DNA from: Tenericutes bacterium ADurb.BinA124
GTDB lineage: Bacteria > Bacillota_I > Bacilli_A > ML615J-28 > CAG-698
DNA length: 64,000 nt
Direction of reading: 5' to 3'
Assembly: GCA_002068415.1 (NCBI GenBank)
Contig: MVZM01000006.1
Location: 19,442 to 83,441, forward strand
The notes under the pieces were generated by a model. The model saw nothing but the letters and a program-made list of their open reading frames with translations. It was not told where the DNA came from and made no database searches. The position numbers were made by a program, and so were the translations under genes. Each line of letters opens with the position of its first letter. Position 1 is the first letter of the stretch. Positions 7,854 to 17,586 of the stretch are shown here, in pieces.

Positions 7854-8768
7854 TCATGTAATAACATTGCGGTTAAAAAAACCATAGATTTGTTTTACCG
7901 AAGTGTAGGTAATAAACGATTTACTGTCAATTTCCATGGCTAAATTTTTGTATTCTTCAGCCTCATAACTGGAAACAACGGTTTGTAAAACCCATTTTTC
8001 TTGATTGGAAAAACCACCAACAGCAGGGAAAATAGTTATTCCATGATTAAAGCGACTAATTAAAGCCAGCCGCATAGCTTCTTTTTCAGTCGTCACAATT
8101 TCCACACGCAGATAATTATAAACTGTATGAATTCGATCAAGAACTAAAACCGTAATAATTAAACGAATAACGGTGTAAGCGGCAATTTCAACGCTCCCAA
8201 CAAAGCCGGAAACAACGATAATTCCTAAATCAACTAATAATGAAAATTTAGCAAACGAAATATTTTTCTTAAAGGATACATATTGACTGATAATATCCAT
8301 CCCCCCGGTTGATGCTCCGGCTCGCAAAGAAATCCCTGAACCAACACCACAAAGAAGGCCACCTAAAATAGATAAAGTAATCATCCCTCCTTGTTTGGGG
8401 CTGGCATCAGGGTTTTGGATAATAATTAAAAAGGGATTGAAGCCTTGGCGAGCAAAGTATTCTAAAGACGCAATCGTAACCACTTGTAATAATACCGATG
8501 CTAAGCTAAGGACGGCAAAACGCTTGCTAACACCCTTCCACCCGATGACGAAAAGTGGGATGTTAAGCAAACTAATGAAAATGGTTTTACTGATGTTAAT
8601 CCCCAATTTACTTAAAGAAACCGAAATTAATTGCGAAACCCCGGTTACTCCTCCGGCATAAAATTCTCCCAAATCCAAAAACCAAACAACGCTTATACAA
8701 TAAATAATGGTTCCGATAATCATCCCCATAACAACATGAACATTACGTTTTTTAAAGAAGGCAAACAT
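7854..8768 (-). CDS. YitT family membrane protein (DUF2179)
   Basis: A 304-residue integral membrane protein with about five to six hydrophobic helices in the first 215 residues, including the Gly-rich GLLCGVGSGISLRAGASTGGMDII typical of the YitT family (quoted in part by pattern: GSGISLRAGASTGGMDI), and a cytosolic C-terminal DUF2179 domain (HGITIFPAVGGFS ... SFITYTSVKQIYGFF). The molecular role of YitT proteins is not established. An AAGGACG site precedes the ATG. It follows the antiporter remnant and metG on the same strand. Confidence 0.85.
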   Translation of the reverse strand: MFAFFKKRNVHVVMGMIIGTIIYCISVVWFLDLGEFYAGGVTGVSQLISVSLSKLGINISKTIFISLLNIPLFVIGWKGVSKRFAVLSLASVLLQVVTIASLEYFARQGFNPFLIIIQNPDASPKQGGMITLSILGGLLCGVGSGISLRAGASTGGMDIISQYVSFKKNISFAKFSLLVDLGIIVVSGFVGSVEIAAYTVIRLIITVLVLDRIHTVYNYLRVEIVTTEKEAMRLALISRFNHGITIFPAVGGFSNQEKWVLQTVVSSYEAEEYKNLAMEIDSKSFITYTSVKQIYGFFNRNVIT

Positions 8769-8783
8769 CGTCCTTACTTCCTC

Positions 8784-9252
8784 CTAATTCTTCTTTGGCG
8801 TATTCATTGAAAGGAAACTTGATTTTAAAAAAATCGTTCCTATCACACATAATAAGATACTCGCTAAGATAATCGCTTCCTCAAAATAAAGATAAAAACA
8901 TGGGGGAAAAAACACTGTAAAAAATTTGGCTAATTCCGGAAACAATTTTGCGAGAAAAACCGGAATAGCGGACAAAGGTTCCGATTATAAAAGCTCCTAA
9001 AATATATTCTCCACCCGATAAATCACTCAAAAAACCATGGACAACAAAAAACAAAAATAATCCGTATCAGTAAATAATCGATTCCTTCGCTGTTTTTTTC
9101 AAACATTCTCCTAATTTTGTTTTAAATAAGGCGAAAACAGGTAAAAACTTTAAATTTAACACCTTAATTAAGAAAGTAAAGATAGTCGCTATCCCTAATA
9201 AGATGATGATGGGAATAAAAAACTCCGTGGAAAATGTCGTACTTAAAAACAA
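8784..9252 (-). pseudogene. Degenerate internal fragment of a CPA2-like cation/proton antiporter
   Basis: Two short minus-strand reading frames together resemble the middle of a Kef/CPA2-type antiporter. Reading from 9252: hydrophobic helices, then an in-frame TGA at the KESIIY junction, then GLFLFFVVHGFLSDLSGGE and ILGAFIIGTFVRYSGFSRK, matching the family pattern of a conserved helix with GAF(I/L)xG. A shift of frame near 8900 is needed to join the last hydrophobic stretch (EEAIILASILLCVIGTIFL). Both the N-terminal and C-terminal parts of a full antiporter (about 380 residues or more) are missing, squeezed between metG and the YitT gene. TGA acts as stop elsewhere in this window, so read-through is unlikely. 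Confidence 0.55.
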
Positions 9253-9253
9253 C

Positions 9254-11173
9254 TTAGCTCACCTTAGAATACGAATCGTGGTTTTGCAATTCCACAACCT
9301 CAAATGGAAGTCCATCACCACTGGCAGCCAACAACATTCCTTCCGAGATGGCACCGCGAACTTTAGCCGGTTTTAAATTGGCAACAACAACAATTTTTTT
9401 ACCAATAAGTTGGCTTGGATTGTAGTCTTGGGCTATTCCGGAAACAATTTGCCGGATTTTATCTTCCACTTGCACTTGTAAAACCAATAGATTATTCGAT
9501 CCCTCCAAATGTTTAGCATCAACAACAACTCCAACCCGCAAATCGACTTTATTAAATTCATCAATCGTGATTTCTGCTTTGATGGGGCTTGTTTTCCGTA
9601 TAGGGGTTTGTTTAGAGGCTTGGAATTTTAACTCTTCTTCAATATCCAAGCGCTTAAATAATACCCTTGCCTTTTTTACAACTTGAAAGGTATTCGTTAA
9701 ACCAAAACTTAATGTAGAAAAATCGGATTCCTCTAAACCTAATTCATGGAAAATGATTTTGGCGGTATCAGGGATAACGGGTAGTAACATTAAGGCTATC
9801 ACTCGAATACTTTCTAAGAGATGATAAAGAACAGAATTTAGAACATCTTTTTTGAGGGGATCTTTGGCTAAATCCCACGGTAAAGTTTCATCAATCAATT
9901 TATTGGTGCGATTAATTAAATTCCACACTTCCATCAAGCCGCTCTGAAAACGAAAGCCGGAAAAGGCACTTTGGTAATTTTCAAACACTTCCTGAGCTAA
10001 TTGTTCCAACTCAAGTTCAACATCCAAGGGATGAATAATCGGTTTTTCAACTTGCCCATTAAAATATTTATTAGCCATGGCAATCGTTCGACTGACTAAA
10101 TTTCCCAAATCATTGGCTAAATCAACATTATATTTTTCAAAAAAACGCTCATAAGTAAAAACCATATCATTACCCAAGGGCATTTCTTTGGTCATAAACA
10201 AACGAAAAGCATCCAAGCCATAACGATCAATTATTTCATGCGGATAAATAAAATTCCCGCTCGATTTTGACATTTTTCCTTCCTTCATTAAAACCCATCC
10301 ATGAACCATTAATTTAAAACGAATGGGAACTTGGAGAGCCATTAATAAAATCGGCCAATAAATCGCATGAAAGCGTAAGATATCCTTGCCGACAACATGA
10401 ATAACGGTATCCCCATTGACCCAATACTTTTGATAATCGGCATCGTTGTCGGAATAAAAACCTAAAGCAGATAAATAATTGGCTAAAGCATCAATCCAAA
10501 CATAGACCACATGCTTGGGGTCGCTTAAAACCGGAATACCCCATTGAAAAGATGTTCGGCTGACGCATAGATCTTCTAACCCTCTTTCCACAAACGCGAC
10601 AACTTCGTTTTTTCGAGTGGCCGGTTGAATAAAGTCCGGGTGAGCTTCAATATAATCCAACAAAGCTTGTTGATACTTGGTTAATCTTAAAAAATAACTT
10701 CGGTCTTGAACAACTCGTGTTGGTTTTCCACAATCGGGACAAGTATTGGCTTCTTTCATTTGGGTTTTTGTAAAGAAAGCCTCGCAAGAAACGCAATAAT
10801 CACCTTCATAATTGCCTAAATAAATATCTCCCGAAGCTAATAATTGTTCAAATATTTTTTGGACAACTTTTACATGGCGTTCTTCCGTAGTTCGAATAAA
10901 ATCGTCAAAAGATATATTTAATTCTTGCCAAAGTTGTTTAGTCTCACCGGCAACCAAATCAACTAACTCTTGGGGTGCCAAGCCTTTTTTTAAAGCTGCC
11001 TCCGCTATTTTTTGTCCATGTTCATCCATCCCCGTTAAGAATTTAGTATCGTGACCTAACAAGCGATGAAAACGTGCAAAAGCGTCACAGACAATAGTCG
11101 TATAGGAATTACCAATGTGAACATTGCCACTGGCATAATAAATAGGAGTTGTTACATAACATGTTTTTTTCAT
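9254..11173 (-). CDS. metG: Methionyl-tRNA synthetase with C-terminal tRNA-binding domain
   Basis: A class I synthetase that charges tRNA-Met. HIGH appears in YYASGNVHIGNSYT; the zinc knuckle region has CVSCEAFF and CPDCGKP; KMSKS is GKMSKSSGNF. After the anticodon-binding helical domain (about 340-500), a Trbp111/EMAP-like OB-fold occupies the last 105 residues (FNKVDLRVGVVVDAKH ... VANLKPAKVRG). The length of 639 is standard for the domain-carrying form. It is transcribed alone or with the decayed antiporter behind it. Confidence 0.97.
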   Translation of the reverse strand: MKKTCYVTTPIYYASGNVHIGNSYTTIVCDAFARFHRLLGHDTKFLTGMDEHGQKIAEAALKKGLAPQELVDLVAGETKQLWQELNISFDDFIRTTEERHVKVVQKIFEQLLASGDIYLGNYEGDYCVSCEAFFTKTQMKEANTCPDCGKPTRVVQDRSYFLRLTKYQQALLDYIEAHPDFIQPATRKNEVVAFVERGLEDLCVSRTSFQWGIPVLSDPKHVVYVWIDALANYLSALGFYSDNDADYQKYWVNGDTVIHVVGKDILRFHAIYWPILLMALQVPIRFKLMVHGWVLMKEGKMSKSSGNFIYPHEIIDRYGLDAFRLFMTKEMPLGNDMVFTYERFFEKYNVDLANDLGNLVSRTIAMANKYFNGQVEKPIIHPLDVELELEQLAQEVFENYQSAFSGFRFQSGLMEVWNLINRTNKLIDETLPWDLAKDPLKKDVLNSVLYHLLESIRVIALMLLPVIPDTAKIIFHELGLEESDFSTLSFGLTNTFQVVKKARVLFKRLDIEEELKFQASKQTPIRKTSPIKAEITIDEFNKVDLRVGVVVDAKHLEGSNNLLVLQVQVEDKIRQIVSGIAQDYNPSQLIGKKIVVVANLKPAKVRGAISEGMLLAASGDGLPFEVVELQNHDSYSKVS

Positions 11174-11200
11174 AATTTACCTCGATTAATTGATATTCAT

Positions 11201-11229
11201 ATTATACTAAAAATTTTCCAATAGATAAA
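11201..11229 (-). promoter_or_regulatory. Possible promoter of metG
   Basis: A TATAAT box stands 17 bases from a weak TTTATC on the minus strand, about 30 bases before the metG start. The -10 is perfect; the -35 is poor. No T-box is present. Confidence 0.45.
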
Positions 11230-11257
11230 GAGCATTTTGATGAAAACAGTTTATTGG

Positions 11258-11284
11258 AAAAAGCCCTTGTTTCCAGGGCTTTCT
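11258..11284 (-). terminator. Terminator after pfkA
   Basis: AAAGCCCT, 7-nt loop, AGGGCTTT followed by T residues on the minus strand, right after the pfkA stop. Confidence 0.85.
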
Positions 11285-11285
11285 T

Positions 11286-12242
11286 TTACCAAAGGACTTT
11301 AAAGACGGCGAATTTATCAAGAACTTGTTGCGTGTCATCACCCAAAGCTTCTTCAATTGGCATTGAAACAATTTTCCCTTGCCGATAACAGATGCAATGG
11401 TGAGTATCGCCATTTAAAAGGGCCTCAATGGATTTGACTCCCATTTCTGAAGCCAAAACCCGATCACGAGCAGAGGGCGATCCGCCCCTTTGAACATGAC
11501 CTAAAACGGTCGCTCGTGCTTCGAAAGGGGTGTTGAGGGTAACTTGCATGGCCAGTTCTTCTATCTTCACCATGTTTTCCGCAACAATAATAATCGCATG
11601 GCGTTTGCTTTGGGCGGCTTTGCTAACATTCTCCAAAATGTCTCCCAAATCAAAACCGGTTTCTTTCGCAATGCATACTTCCGCGCCAACGGCAATCGCC
11701 GTCCAAACAGCTAAATCACCGCAATTTCGTCCCATAACTTCGATTATGCTACAACGACGGTGGCTGTTGGAGGTATCGCGTAGTTTGTCAACCGCCTCCA
11801 CAACCGTATTAAGGGCGGTATCAAAACCAATTGTAAAATCAGTCCCCGCAATATCATTATCAATGGTTCCGGGTAGACAAACACAAGGGACGCCCATTTG
11901 ACTCAAAGCTAAAGCCCCTTGATAAGTACCATCGCCACCAATACATACTAAAGCATCAATGCCATATTGTTCAAGGTTGGCAATGGCAGCAACGCGGACC
12001 TCACGCTCGGTAAACTCGTTTAAGCGCGCCGTTCCTAAAAAAGTTCCCCCATGCCCCATTTTTTCCGACACCGACTTCCGGTAAAGGCGTTCAATTCGAC
12101 CTTCATACATTCCCAAATATCCATCATGAATACCATATACTTCTAAACCGTTTTGAATGGCGGTACGAGTTACCGCTCGAATAGCGGCATTCATGCCGGG
12201 GGCATCGCCCCCTGATGTTAAAACACCAATTTTCTTAATCAT
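11286..12242 (-). CDS. pfkA: ATP-dependent 6-phosphofructokinase
   Basis: The committed step of glycolysis, fructose 6-phosphate to fructose 1,6-bisphosphate. At 318 residues it matches the short prokaryotic Pfk. Motifs: GVLTSGGDAPGMNAAIR (ATP), CIGGDGTYQGA, PGTIDNDIAGTDFTIGFDTA with the catalytic Asp, EVMGRNCGDLAVW, and HVQRGGSPSARDR. The Gly after GGDG indicates the ATP-using type rather than the PPi type. It follows dnaE by nine bases, as in Bacillus-type dnaE-pfkA clusters. Confidence 0.96.
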   Translation of the reverse strand: MIKKIGVLTSGGDAPGMNAAIRAVTRTAIQNGLEVYGIHDGYLGMYEGRIERLYRKSVSEKMGHGGTFLGTARLNEFTEREVRVAAIANLEQYGIDALVCIGGDGTYQGALALSQMGVPCVCLPGTIDNDIAGTDFTIGFDTALNTVVEAVDKLRDTSNSHRRCSIIEVMGRNCGDLAVWTAIAVGAEVCIAKETGFDLGDILENVSKAAQSKRHAIIIVAENMVKIEELAMQVTLNTPFEARATVLGHVQRGGSPSARDRVLASEMGVKSIEALLNGDTHHCICYRQGKIVSMPIEEALGDDTQQVLDKFAVFKVLW

Positions 12243-12251
12243 CTTTTCCTC

Positions 12252-15200
12252 TCATTCTAAAGTCCGCAAATTTCGCAGAACAAATTGTTTTTTGTTTTGG
12301 CGTTCTTCCAAACTACCTTCACCAAGAAAAATCCGTCCTTCGTGAAGAAGGTTTTGATAGCGCTCATAAACTTTGGGAAATAAGACGCCATCCATACGGC
12401 CATTGTCATCGTATATTTCTAGAAAAGCCATCGTCTCATTATTTTTAGTAATGATGGGTTTAACTCGTCTTATGGCAAAGACCGCCCTGACCTGAGACGA
12501 AATGGATAGTTCATTTAAATTGACTAAATTATTTTTCGCTTTAAAATCCAAATACTTATTAAAAATACTATATTTTAAATTAAAACCTAAAGCTTCTTTT
12601 TCCAATTTAGATATTTCTTCGAAAGAATATTCTTCATCTTGAAAAGTTCTTTTTGTTAAACGACCATGGAGAAGCGACGAAAAAGTAGCAAAACTGAGGC
12701 TGTTATCATATTCTAAAACCATTTGTTTGCGGGGAATAGCAAACTCATCAAGGGCACCCGCAAAAATCATACTCTCAACTACCCGCCGGTTTAAAATATC
12801 CTTGGTCCGGCCAATAAAATCATCATAGCTTTGGTAAAGGCCATTGGTCTTGCGTTCATTGAGGAAGTTATTTAAGGTCAGGACGCCCAAATTTTGAATC
12901 CCCAGTAGTGAATAATAAATGACATTATTCTTGACAACAAAATAATCTTCACTAAAATTGACGGATGGTCCTTTTACAACAATTTTCTTTTTGGCGCAAT
13001 CATCGATATAACTCTTAATCAAAGCAACACTACCGATACTGTTGGTCATCAGTTCGGACATAAAATGTTGATAATAATGGCGTTTTAAATAGGCCATTTG
13101 GTAAGCAATTAATGAATAAGCCACCGAATGGCTTTTATTAAACCCGTAATTAGCAAATTTAACAATGTAATCATATACTTTTTGACTAGTTATTTCATCG
13201 TAACCTTTTTTTAAAGCACTTCGCACAAACCGCTCGCGTTCATTTTCCAAGACAGAAGCTGTTTTTTTGGATACCGCCCTTCTTAAAATATCAGCCATTC
13301 CTAAAGTATAGCCGGCAAATTTTTGCGCAATTAACATAATTTGTTCTTGAAAGACAATAATACCATAAGTCGGCTCTAAAATCGTTTGTAAATCAGGGTG
13401 AAGATAATCAATCGCTTCTTCATTAAATTTCCTTTTGATGAACGAAGGAATCATTTCCATGGGACCGGGTCGAAATAAAGCATTGGCATTGACGATGTCC
13501 ATAAAATCACTGGTCTTTAGCCCCACCAAAACATTACGCATGCCTCGCGATTCCAGTTGAAAAATCCCATCCGTATCGCCAGCGGCAATCATTCGATAAG
13601 TTGGTTTGTCATCAAGCGGAATCTTCAATATTTCAAAATCCGGATTGGTTTGATGGATTTTATTGATAACATTATCAATAATCGTTAAGTTTCTCAAGCC
13701 TAAAAAGTCAATTTTTACTAAACCGATTTTTTCTAAATCCATGGCTTCATATTGTGTTTGATATAAGCCATTCATCCCGACCTGCAAAGGCGTAAACTCC
13801 ACAAGGTCTTCTTTGGTCATAACAATCCCCGCTGCATGAGTCGAAATGTGGCGCGGTAGTCCTTCCAATTTTGCAACCAAATCAATCAACTTTTTTACTT
13901 GAGGATTTTCCTTGACCAGATTAGCAAACATGGCATTTTCTTGGAGAATATTCTCGAGGCTTGCATCCGCCGAAGGAATAAATTTCAAAACTTCTTGTAA
14001 AACGACATCCGGTAAACGAAGAACCCGAGCCACATCCCGGAGGGCTAGGCGCACACCAAAAGTACCAAATGTGGAAATATGAGCAACCTTGGCGGTCCCA
14101 TATTTTTCTTTCACATATTGAATGATTTCATCACGCCGATTGTCCGGAAAATCAGTATCAATATCCGGCATGGAAATCCGTTCCGGATTAAGAAAACGTT
14201 CAAATAGTAAATCAAATTTCAAAGGATCAATATCCGTGATTCCCAAAACATAACTAACGAGCGAACTCGGACCGGAGCCACGACCCGGACCAACTAAAAT
14301 CTTATTTTTTTTCGCAAATTTTATAAAGTCGTAAACAATTAAAAAATAGTCACAATAGCCCATTTTATTGATGATTTCCAGTTCATAAAACAATCTTGCT
14401 TTATACTTCTCAACATCAACGCGAGTATTTTTTAGGCGTTTGTTCAAGCCCAGTTTAGCTAAATCCGTCAAGTAGGAAAATGATTGACCCAGCGAATCCG
14501 GAAAGACAGGCAATTGATACCGACCAAATTCTAAGCGTAAATCACATAATTGAGCGACAACTTCCGTATTACTAATTAATTCTTCATAAGCATGGAATTT
14601 ATCAAAGGCTTGTTCCTGAGTTAAAAACCACTGCGATAGTTCTTTTTCGGAGTATGGATATTCATTCATCGCTAAATCAATGCACCTTAATGTTTGATAA
14701 GCAGAAAAATCGTCGGGTTCTAAATAAGATGTTCGATGGATGGCCACGGGACGAATTTGATATTGATGTGCAAAGGAAAGCAAACTAGGGATTAAAACCC
14801 GATTCGCCTCCGTTTGTCCGTCGATTCCGAAAAACAAATCTGCAAACATTTGTTTGTATAAATGTAAACGTTCGCCCGCCAATTCGGGTTTATGCGGCAA
14901 TAAAGTCATCAAGCTATTTTCATCACTCGGAAGAATAGCTAATAAGCCCTCAGCATTTTGGCTTAAAGTTGAAACATCAAGGGGGCCATTCGTTTTTAAA
15001 TGGGTTGATAATTTCATTAAATGGCGATAGCCGACAATGTTTTTCGCATATAGCAATAAGGAATCACTTTTTCCATCCACTACAAGCGTTATTTTTAAGC
15101 CAATTATCGGTTTTAGGCGATTATCCAAACATTGAAAATAAAACTTCATCGCCCCATGCATTACTTCAAAGTCGCAAATGGCCAAGACTTGCTGATTATC

Positions 15201-15290
15201 AGCTTTAGCTTTGTGAATTAAGCTGTCGATTTTAACCAAACTTCGCAGCATGGAATATTCCGTTTCGATGTATAAATTGACAAACTTCAT
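12252..15290 (-). CDS. dnaE: DNA polymerase III alpha subunit, DnaE type
   Basis: A C-family replicative polymerase. The N-terminal PHP domain (about 1-200) is followed by the palm with the catalytic PDIDTDFPDNRR, the GPGRGSGPSSLVSYVLGI loop, thumb and fingers, and a helix-hairpin-helix region (TKDILNRRVVESMIFAGALD). At 1012 residues it is shorter than most DnaE1 (about 1100-1160), consistent with the compact DnaE of Bacillota and Mollicutes, where PolC is the main leading-strand enzyme. The ATG at 15290 follows AAGGTGA; a GTG at 15299 is also open. The start point of the upstream extended -10 lies only a few bases before it. Confidence 0.95.
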   Translation of the reverse strand: MKFVNLYIETEYSMLRSLVKIDSLIHKAKADNQQVLAICDFEVMHGAMKFYFQCLDNRLKPIIGLKITLVVDGKSDSLLLYAKNIVGYRHLMKLSTHLKTNGPLDVSTLSQNAEGLLAILPSDENSLMTLLPHKPELAGERLHLYKQMFADLFFGIDGQTEANRVLIPSLLSFAHQYQIRPVAIHRTSYLEPDDFSAYQTLRCIDLAMNEYPYSEKELSQWFLTQEQAFDKFHAYEELISNTEVVAQLCDLRLEFGRYQLPVFPDSLGQSFSYLTDLAKLGLNKRLKNTRVDVEKYKARLFYELEIINKMGYCDYFLIVYDFIKFAKKNKILVGPGRGSGPSSLVSYVLGITDIDPLKFDLLFERFLNPERISMPDIDTDFPDNRRDEIIQYVKEKYGTAKVAHISTFGTFGVRLALRDVARVLRLPDVVLQEVLKFIPSADASLENILQENAMFANLVKENPQVKKLIDLVAKLEGLPRHISTHAAGIVMTKEDLVEFTPLQVGMNGLYQTQYEAMDLEKIGLVKIDFLGLRNLTIIDNVINKIHQTNPDFEILKIPLDDKPTYRMIAAGDTDGIFQLESRGMRNVLVGLKTSDFMDIVNANALFRPGPMEMIPSFIKRKFNEEAIDYLHPDLQTILEPTYGIIVFQEQIMLIAQKFAGYTLGMADILRRAVSKKTASVLENERERFVRSALKKGYDEITSQKVYDYIVKFANYGFNKSHSVAYSLIAYQMAYLKRHYYQHFMSELMTNSIGSVALIKSYIDDCAKKKIVVKGPSVNFSEDYFVVKNNVIYYSLLGIQNLGVLTLNNFLNERKTNGLYQSYDDFIGRTKDILNRRVVESMIFAGALDEFAIPRKQMVLEYDNSLSFATFSSLLHGRLTKRTFQDEEYSFEEISKLEKEALGFNLKYSIFNKYLDFKAKNNLVNLNELSISSQVRAVFAIRRVKPIITKNNETMAFLEIYDDNGRMDGVLFPKVYERYQNLLHEGRIFLGEGSLEERQNKKQFVLRNLRTLE

Positions 15291-15306
15291 AGCGTTCACC
15301 TTGACT

Positions 15307-15315
15307 AATTATATC
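15307..15315 (-). promoter_or_regulatory. Extended -10 promoter of dnaE-pfkA
   Basis: TGATATAAT (an extended -10) on the minus strand about 17 bases before the dnaE ATG; no good -35. The mRNA leader would be very short. Confidence 0.55.
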
Positions 15316-15343
15316 ATAATCACCCGGTGTTTTCTAGACAAAG

Positions 15344-15372
15344 ATAAAAGTGCTAGCAAGCTAGCACTAAAA
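15344..15372 (-). terminator. Terminator after the surface-protein pair
   Basis: AGTGCTAGC-TT-GCTAGCACT (as read on minus) followed by TTTTATC; a perfect 9-bp stem that overlaps the stop codon of the gene at 15367-17586. Confidence 0.85.
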
Positions 15373-17586
15373 GTAACGGCGTCTGGTTTTATGTCGTATT
15401 TTTTTAAAGCCCCACATGAGAAAATAACTAACGGAAAAACATAAGCCGCCCACCAACACTACGGAAAAGATATTGTTTACCGGTTTTTGGTAAACAAAAT
15501 GATTGTTAGCGATAATTTCCGTAATACTATCTTTACTTTCCAAAAAGGATAGGGTTAGTTTTTTAAGTTGGTTCGTTTTTTCAAGAATGGTGATTTCACC
15601 AAAGTCACTGGCGTTTTTACCGCTCATTTTCGCACTAAGTAGTTCAATTGAAGCGATTTGATGATTGCCGATATCATAATTTAAAAAATAAGTAAGTTCG
15701 TAATTTTGCTTTTTGTTTAAGTTAGGGAACACAATATTACTGTCCGATAATGGCAAATTGATGACATAGTCATCTAAATTGGAAACAGCATGAACGCTAA
15801 TGGAGCGAGCACAAGCATCATCGTCATTAACTTTGATTAAATATTCAAAATCGTTTATTTCTTCAATGACAATTTCCGGTTCAAACCCTAGGACATTGAC
15901 GGTGAACATATACTTAATGGGATATGACAATCGATCATTATCTTGCCGATAAATGATACTATCAATAAAATAGTGATAAATACCCATCTCGTCAGGAGCT
16001 TTAAAGCGAACAAGCAAACGCTGATTAACTTGGTCAAACAAAAAATCATCAAAAGCTTCCCCATTGATAATGACGCCTTCCAAATTGCTCCAATCTCCTT
16101 GTAAACTCAAATCAATTTGGACAATCCCACTTCTTCTTGTTTCAAAATGCCAATTTCGTTCAGGAAGTTCTTCAAAAGGGATTTGCTCTCTTGCAACAGC
16201 AAAGGAAAGCGAATATTGTTCATTATTAGCCCCTATCAATGTCAGTTGATAAATTCCGCTTTCATTGAGAGCATAATTGTTAACAATGGCTTGACCATTC
16301 AAAAGAGCATTCCCGGTAAAATGCAAATGATAACCTAAGGGGTAAATATTGTTTTCACTCACATTGACTTCTTTTTGAACAAGCGTTTGTCGATTAATTA
16401 CATACTCAAGCCCAAAACTTGTTTGTAAGTTGATGTTCCAAGTATAAGTACCAAAAACCAGCGGATTAAAGAGCGGAAGTGAGGTTTTATCCTTAATCGT
16501 CACTTCCCCAAAAATACTTTTAATGGGACCTTCAGCTGGTAAATTATCATAATGAACAGGAGGAAAACGAAATGAACGGAAATCAAAAACATCTAAATAA
16601 GCAGTTTCATATCCATTGATGATTTTAATGACGGAATCAAGTTGTTGGTATTGGGTATCTTCATTGATTTCCTCACAATAAATATCCGCAAGCTTATTTA
16701 AATCAAGAAGATTGACGATAGCAATATTTTCAATTCCGAAACCAAGAAAAGTATGGAAGGCGCTGATAATGCCAAAAAAGATGGTACTTTCAAAAAGTCG
16801 CTTCTTTATTATTGTTAAATGGTCATCAAATTTGTATAAAGCAGTGTTAGTCCAAACAAAGACGGATTCTTTTATAAAATCAACATCAATTAAAGAATTA
16901 TTATTATCAAAAACAAAATAATCACCTAAATTAAAATGGTAATCCAAAGAACAAATAAAATTGTTGTTTTTTAATAGCCCGCCGTTGCCAAAGTCCCCAC
17001 CCGAATAAGGATCTTTCTTCCCAACCAAATAAATCTTTTGATCCGAAACAGCCATGCTCGTAAAACTTTCGTTTTCTCTTCCACCAAAGATTTTCCAGTG
17101 CGTCATCACCAAATTGTTATTGAAAGCCATGATGATAGCATCCCTTTTATTTAATGAACGCGTCGTTTTCGCTTCTTTAAAAGCGACATCTTCGTAGTTT
17201 TCAATGCACCCACAAATAAAGATTTCGTCGGTGATTACCACATCCCAAACAGCCCCCAAACGATTGGGAACAATCCGGTTGGAAAAAATCAAATTTCCGT
17301 TATTATCAACCACAAGAGCCATTAAATAGCCGTCAACTTGATAGATAATCATCATCTGGTTACCTCGATTAATCATCTTCATGGCTTCGTTCTCAGGAAA
17401 TAAAATTTCCCAACTGGCGTTTTGATATTTAAGGGCTAATTGACCGACTTTTTTCAGAACTAAAAAACTTCCATTTTGATCAACAATCTCATTATTTTGT
17501 TCTGCTGTCACCAAAACTTCAAAAGAAGGTTCACTAGGAGCAATTAACGACAAGAAAGAAGAAATTAACAACACCGCTTTAATCAT
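15367..17586 (-). CDS. Large membrane-anchored extracellular protein, paralogue B
   Basis: I do not recognise a named family. The 739-residue product starts with a signal-like helix (MIKAVLLISSFLSLIAPSEP) and ends in one transmembrane helix (about 700-720) plus a basic tail (KKIRHKTRRRYF) with no LPxTG motif, so it is probably held directly in the membrane facing outward. The N-terminal half has beta-propeller-like repeats (GGRENESFTSMAV, KIYLVGKKDPYSGGDFGNGG resembling SBBP-type blades). A segment with FTGNALLNGQAIVNN matches the same region of the upstream gene. The ATG at 17586 overlaps that gene's stop (ACATGATTAA), with AGGA upstream. Confidence 0.6.
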   Translation of the reverse strand: MIKAVLLISSFLSLIAPSEPSFEVLVTAEQNNEIVDQNGSFLVLKKVGQLALKYQNASWEILFPENEAMKMINRGNQMMIIYQVDGYLMALVVDNNGNLIFSNRIVPNRLGAVWDVVITDEIFICGCIENYEDVAFKEAKTTRSLNKRDAIIMAFNNNLVMTHWKIFGGRENESFTSMAVSDQKIYLVGKKDPYSGGDFGNGGLLKNNNFICSLDYHFNLGDYFVFDNNNSLIDVDFIKESVFVWTNTALYKFDDHLTIIKKRLFESTIFFGIISAFHTFLGFGIENIAIVNLLDLNKLADIYCEEINEDTQYQQLDSVIKIINGYETAYLDVFDFRSFRFPPVHYDNLPAEGPIKSIFGEVTIKDKTSLPLFNPLVFGTYTWNINLQTSFGLEYVINRQTLVQKEVNVSENNIYPLGYHLHFTGNALLNGQAIVNNYALNESGIYQLTLIGANNEQYSLSFAVAREQIPFEELPERNWHFETRRSGIVQIDLSLQGDWSNLEGVIINGEAFDDFLFDQVNQRLLVRFKAPDEMGIYHYFIDSIIYRQDNDRLSYPIKYMFTVNVLGFEPEIVIEEINDFEYLIKVNDDDACARSISVHAVSNLDDYVINLPLSDSNIVFPNLNKKQNYELTYFLNYDIGNHQIASIELLSAKMSGKNASDFGEITILEKTNQLKKLTLSFLESKDSITEIIANNHFVYQKPVNNIFSVVLVGGLCFSVSYFLMWGFKKIRHKTRRRYF

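Noticed and set aside
8784..9252. Reading the in-frame TGA as tryptophan or selenocysteine to give an intact antiporter piece
   Set aside because: TGA ends several clear genes here (cysS, ackA, arcB), no SECIS-like element was seen, and a frameshift would still remain.
11174..11285. T-box riboswitch before metG
   Set aside because: The gap is too short and lacks the T-box sequence; only a promoter and the pfkA terminator are visible. The same holds for cysS.
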